Shown: in pieces, positions 61,875 to 64,000 of the stretch
How the letters are laid out: each line of letters opens with the position of its first letter
Numbering within the stretch: the stretch's first letter is position 1
NCBI GenBank assembly: GCA_963721645.1
Contig: CAVRJK010000002.1
Coordinates: 1,550,001 to 1,614,000 of the forward strand
Source: JALZKA01 sp963721645
GTDB lineage: Bacteria; Actinomycetota; Thermoleophilia; Solirubrobacterales; 70-9
Reading direction: 5' to 3'
Length of the DNA stretch: 64,000 nucleotides
Translations under genes and position numbers: made by a program
Notes under the pieces: generated by a model
The model's database searches: none
Seen by the model: only the letters and a program-made list of their open reading frames with translations
Told to the model about the DNA's origin: nothing

Positions 61875-62594
61875 TTAGGTGCAGGCGGCCGTCTGGGCCT
61901 CGCGAAGCGCTGCCATCGCCGGCTCAGCCATGGCCAAAAGCTCATCCAGACGCGCCTTCGTTACCGGCGTCTGCTCAGCGGTCGCCTGAACTTCGACAAG
62001 CCCGTCGGTGCCGGCCATCACGATGTTGGCGTCGACCTCCGCACGGGAGTCCTCGGAGTAATCGAGGTCGCACAGAGCCACCCCGTCGACGAGGCCGCAT
62101 GAGATTGCGGCGAGTTGATCGGTGATCGGGTCAGCGGTGAGATCGCCCGCCTCCATGAGAGAGTCGAGCGCGAGCCTGAGTGCCACCCAGCCTCCCGTGA
62201 TCGAGGCGCACCGGGTGCCGCCGTCGGCCTGAAGCACATCGCAGTCCACGTAGACACTCCGCTCCCCGAGTGCGTCCAGATCGACCACCGCGCGCAGCGA
62301 GCGACCGATCAGGCGCTGGATCTCAACCCCACGGCCGTCTTGGCGACCCTTGCGCGAGTCGCGCTCCTTGCGCTCGCCGGTGGACGCGGGAAGCATCGAA
62401 TACTCGGCCGTGACCCAGCCCCTCCCCTTCCCCTCCATCCAGCGAGGAACCTTTTCCGAGACCGAGGCTGTGCAGATCACCCGCGTCTCTCCCTGCGAAT
62501 AGAGAGCCGATCCGGTCGCCGTGCGCACGAAGCCGGGCTCGATCTCGATCGGCCTCGGCTCGTGGGCTGCGCGGTCATAGCTTCGACTGGCCAT
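61875..62594 (-). CDS. rph: Ribonuclease PH
   Basis: Phosphorolytic 3'-to-5' exoribonuclease that trims tRNA precursors. The 239 residues contain FVRTATGSALYSQGETRVIC (about residues 22-41), EYSMLPASTGERKERDSRKG near 65, the phosphate-binding Arg in RSLRAVVDLDALGERSVYVD near 100, and ITGGWVALRLALDSL near 132. ATG 62594 (MASRSYDRAAHEP) was preferred to the TTG/ATG at 62621. It heads the rph-rdgB-CDF operon. Confidence 0.95.
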   Translation of the reverse strand: MASRSYDRAAHEPRPIEIEPGFVRTATGSALYSQGETRVICTASVSEKVPRWMEGKGRGWVTAEYSMLPASTGERKERDSRKGRQDGRGVEIQRLIGRSLRAVVDLDALGERSVYVDCDVLQADGGTRCASITGGWVALRLALDSLMEAGDLTADPITDQLAAISCGLVDGVALCDLDYSEDSRAEVDANIVMAGTDGLVEVQATAEQTPVTKARLDELLAMAEPAMAALREAQTAACT

Positions 62595-62649
62595 AAGCGC
62601 CAGTCTTCCAGACGGGGCCATCGCGCCCCGCCTGGAAGCCGGACGGCGA

Positions 62650-62874
62650 TCAATTGCCGAACGTGATCGCCTGGACGGCGCTCTTGATCTTCGCGACGAT
62701 GACCTCTGCGATATCGAGGCCTGATTCGCCCGAAAAGCCCTTCATGGCGGCAACCATGCCGACCATGAGCAGGGACACCAAGAGGATCAGACCGACGTAC
62801 TCGACCGTGCCCTGGCCGCGGTTCGATCCCAGCCGCCCCAGCGCGGTCCGCGCGAGGTTGATTGTGCTTGTCAT
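62650..62874 (-). CDS. Flp-type pilin-like small protein
   Basis: A 74-residue protein with the Flp pilin layout: a short basic N-terminus, the processing/assembly motif GQGTVEYVGLILLVSLLMVG (residues 20-39), and a hydrophobic helix, then a short polar tail. The Glu after GQGTV is the fifth residue of the mature pilin in type IVb pilins. Start ATG 62874. No tad genes are in the window, so the rest of the pilus system must lie elsewhere if it exists. It is the usual size for Flp. Confidence 0.75.
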   Translation of the reverse strand: MTSTINLARTALGRLGSNRGQGTVEYVGLILLVSLLMVGMVAAMKGFSGESGLDIAEVIVAKIKSAVQAITFGN

Positions 62875-63013
62875 ATGCGGAGGTCCTTTCATCGGAGTCG
62901 ACGGACACAGATGCTCCGACGGCGCGGATCGCCGAACAAGACCCAGGCGTGACTTTTCGCCCAAATGAGAGGAGCGACATTGTCGCGCGCGCCATTTCGT
63001 AGAGTCACGGCAC

Positions 63014-64000
63014 GTGGCAGATCGCAGATTCAGCTTCCGTCGACGCAAGGACGCCGACTCCACGGACGCTGCCCAAGGCTCCGCAGACCCTGCGGCCGAG
63101 GGCTCGACCGGGTCGGCTCCCCCCGCGTCCGCATCCCCGGGCGAGGTGGAGAAGGCCGTTCCTGAGGTGGAGAAGGCCGTTCCCAAGGATCTGCCGGGCG
63201 ACCCGCCGACCATCGTTCAAAAGGCGGTGACGAACGGCGAAGCGCCAGGGGCGCCCACAGATGCCGAGACTCCGGCGGTAGCCGATGAGCCTCCCTCCGG
63301 CCTCTTCGACCAGGCATCGAGCGACACCGGCGACTTCGCGCCCCCGGTCAAACCCGAGGAGGCCGCGCCGGCCCCCGACGTCGAAGCTGCGGATTTCACC
63401 CCGGAGGGAACCGAAAAACCCGCGCAGGCCGGAGAGACGCTCCCCGGCCCACCGACCCAGGAGTGGCGAGTCGACACCGGCACCCCGCCCGAGCCCGAGG
63501 AGAAGCGCCCAGCTACCCCGAAGAGCTTCCTCCCTCCCAGCGTTAGCAAGGCGCCCAAGCCCGAGCCTGCGCCGGAGCAGCCGGCGGAGAGCTTCTTGCC
63601 CCCGGGGGTCGAGCCGGCCGCCACCGCCCCGGCGCAGCCGATCCCGGCCGCACCAAGGGCTGAGTCTGATGTCGAACGCCGCATCCGCGAGGCCTCGCAA
63701 GCCGCTGCGCAGGCGGCAGAGGAGCGCGCCATCGACGAGATCGTTGCTCTCGAGGAAGATCTGGAAAAGGCCAAGCGCGACGGCGCCGAGCAGGTCGCCG
63801 CGGTTCAGGCCAAGCTGGCCGAAGCCGAGGAGCGCGCCCGTGTCCAGACTGCGGAAGCCGCGGAACGCGCCGCTAAGGCAGCAGCCGAAGCCCAGGAGCG
63901 GGCAGCAAAGGAAGTTGCCGAAGCGGAGGGGCTGGCGAAGACCCAGCTCGAGGCCGCCGCCGGTGAGACCGGTGCCGCCAAGGCGCTCGAAGAGCAGGCG
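63014..64000 (+). CDS. Pro/Ala/Glu-rich coiled-coil protein, 3' end outside window
   Basis: The frame opens at GTG 63014 and is open to the window end, 329 residues so far. The N-terminus is basic (VADRRFSFRRRKDAD), followed by about 200 residues of disordered Pro/Ala/Glu sequence with short repeats such as ESFLPPGVEP and KSFLPPSV, and a tandem VEKAVPEVEKAVPKD encoded by a 21-base direct repeat (63145-63186). From about residue 218 it becomes a long coiled coil (RRIREASQAAAQAAEERAID, then EEDLEKAKRDGAEQVAAVQA). It resembles structural or cytoskeletal scaffolds; no family is named. It is divergent from the pilin gene. Confidence 0.6.
   Translation, partial: MADRRFSFRRRKDADSTDAAQGSADPAAEGSTGSAPPASASPGEVEKAVPEVEKAVPKDLPGDPPTIVQKAVTNGEAPGAPTDAETPAVADEPPSGLFDQASSDTGDFAPPVKPEEAAPAPDVEAADFTPEGTEKPAQAGETLPGPPTQEWRVDTGTPPEPEEKRPATPKSFLPPSVSKAPKPEPAPEQPAESFLPPGVEPAATAPAQPIPAAPRAESDVERRIREASQAAAQAAEERAIDEIVALEEDLEKAKRDGAEQVAAVQAKLAEAEERARVQTAEAAERAAKAAAEAQERAAKEVAEAEGLAKTQLEAAAGETGAAKALEEQA

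Overview
The window is high-GC bacterial chromosome whose gene content and order point to a soil actinobacterium of the Thermoleophilia/Solirubrobacterales type. This is inferred from family content, not from a search. The evidence is CarD, DisA, an F420-type LLM oxidoreductase, a BTAD/AAA/TPR regulator, secreted CSLREA beta-helix proteins, and the order tilS-hpt-ftsH-folP-folB-folK-coaX-dusB-greA-lysS-clpC-radA-disA-carD-ispD-ispF-cysS. No rRNA, convincing tRNA, CRISPR array, prophage or transposase gene was found.

Layout. The minus strand carries the conserved backbone from tilS (44.0 kb) down to cysS (cut by base 1). It holds tRNA charging and modification (cysS, lysS, dusB, tilS), isoprenoid synthesis (ispD, ispF), folate and CoA synthesis (folP, folB, folK, coaX), proteolysis (clpC, ftsH), transcription (greA, carD) and c-di-AMP/DNA repair (disA, radA). 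Accessory genes, mostly on the plus strand or secreted, are slotted between backbone blocks. At 5.9-12.8 kb lie a BTAD regulator, cupin, a beta-helix remnant, a DIxDG-repeat surface protein, DUF389 and a nitrilase, splitting ispD from ispF. At 15.4-19.0 kb lie an HD-GYP/LuxR regulator, a DUF4242 protein and a beta-helix protein. At 20.5-25.0 kb lie a beta-helix protein, a secreted hydrolase with RTX-like repeats and a frameshifted lipoprotein. At 29.5-30.0 kb is a secreted Hcp-like protein. At 37.9-39.9 kb lie a secreted repeat protein, a cupin and a TetR regulator.

From 44 to 64 kb the content is mixed. It contains a MerR-like/adenylate cyclase fusion bordered by an unusual two-hairpin repeat; a lipid/epimerase operon; a nucleoside phosphorylase flanked by two coiled-coil proteins; and a large secreted cell-wall enzyme combining SLT, M23-like and M15-like domains. 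It also contains Sir2 with a fused beta-oxidation enzyme, PadR/SRPBCC, an acyl-CoA dehydrogenase, small Thermoleophilia-type proteins including a Roadblock pair, a CDF transporter with rdgB and rph, a Flp-type pilin, and a Pro/Ala/Glu-rich coiled-coil protein cut by the window end.

Most notable are: (1) a dispersed element of two short hairpins around a conserved core, with compensatory stem changes, abutting stop codons; (2) a candidate small structured transcript at 45.45-45.66 kb with a good promoter and terminator; (3) palindromic GGGGTCTGACCCC repeats in five intergenic regions; (4) carD apparently starting at ATT behind an ideal Shine-Dalgarno, and another gene whose only plausible start is CTG; (5) two genes split by single frameshifts; (6) a family of secreted proteins sharing CSLREA heads, RTX-like repeats and a CE tail, one of them reduced to head plus tail.
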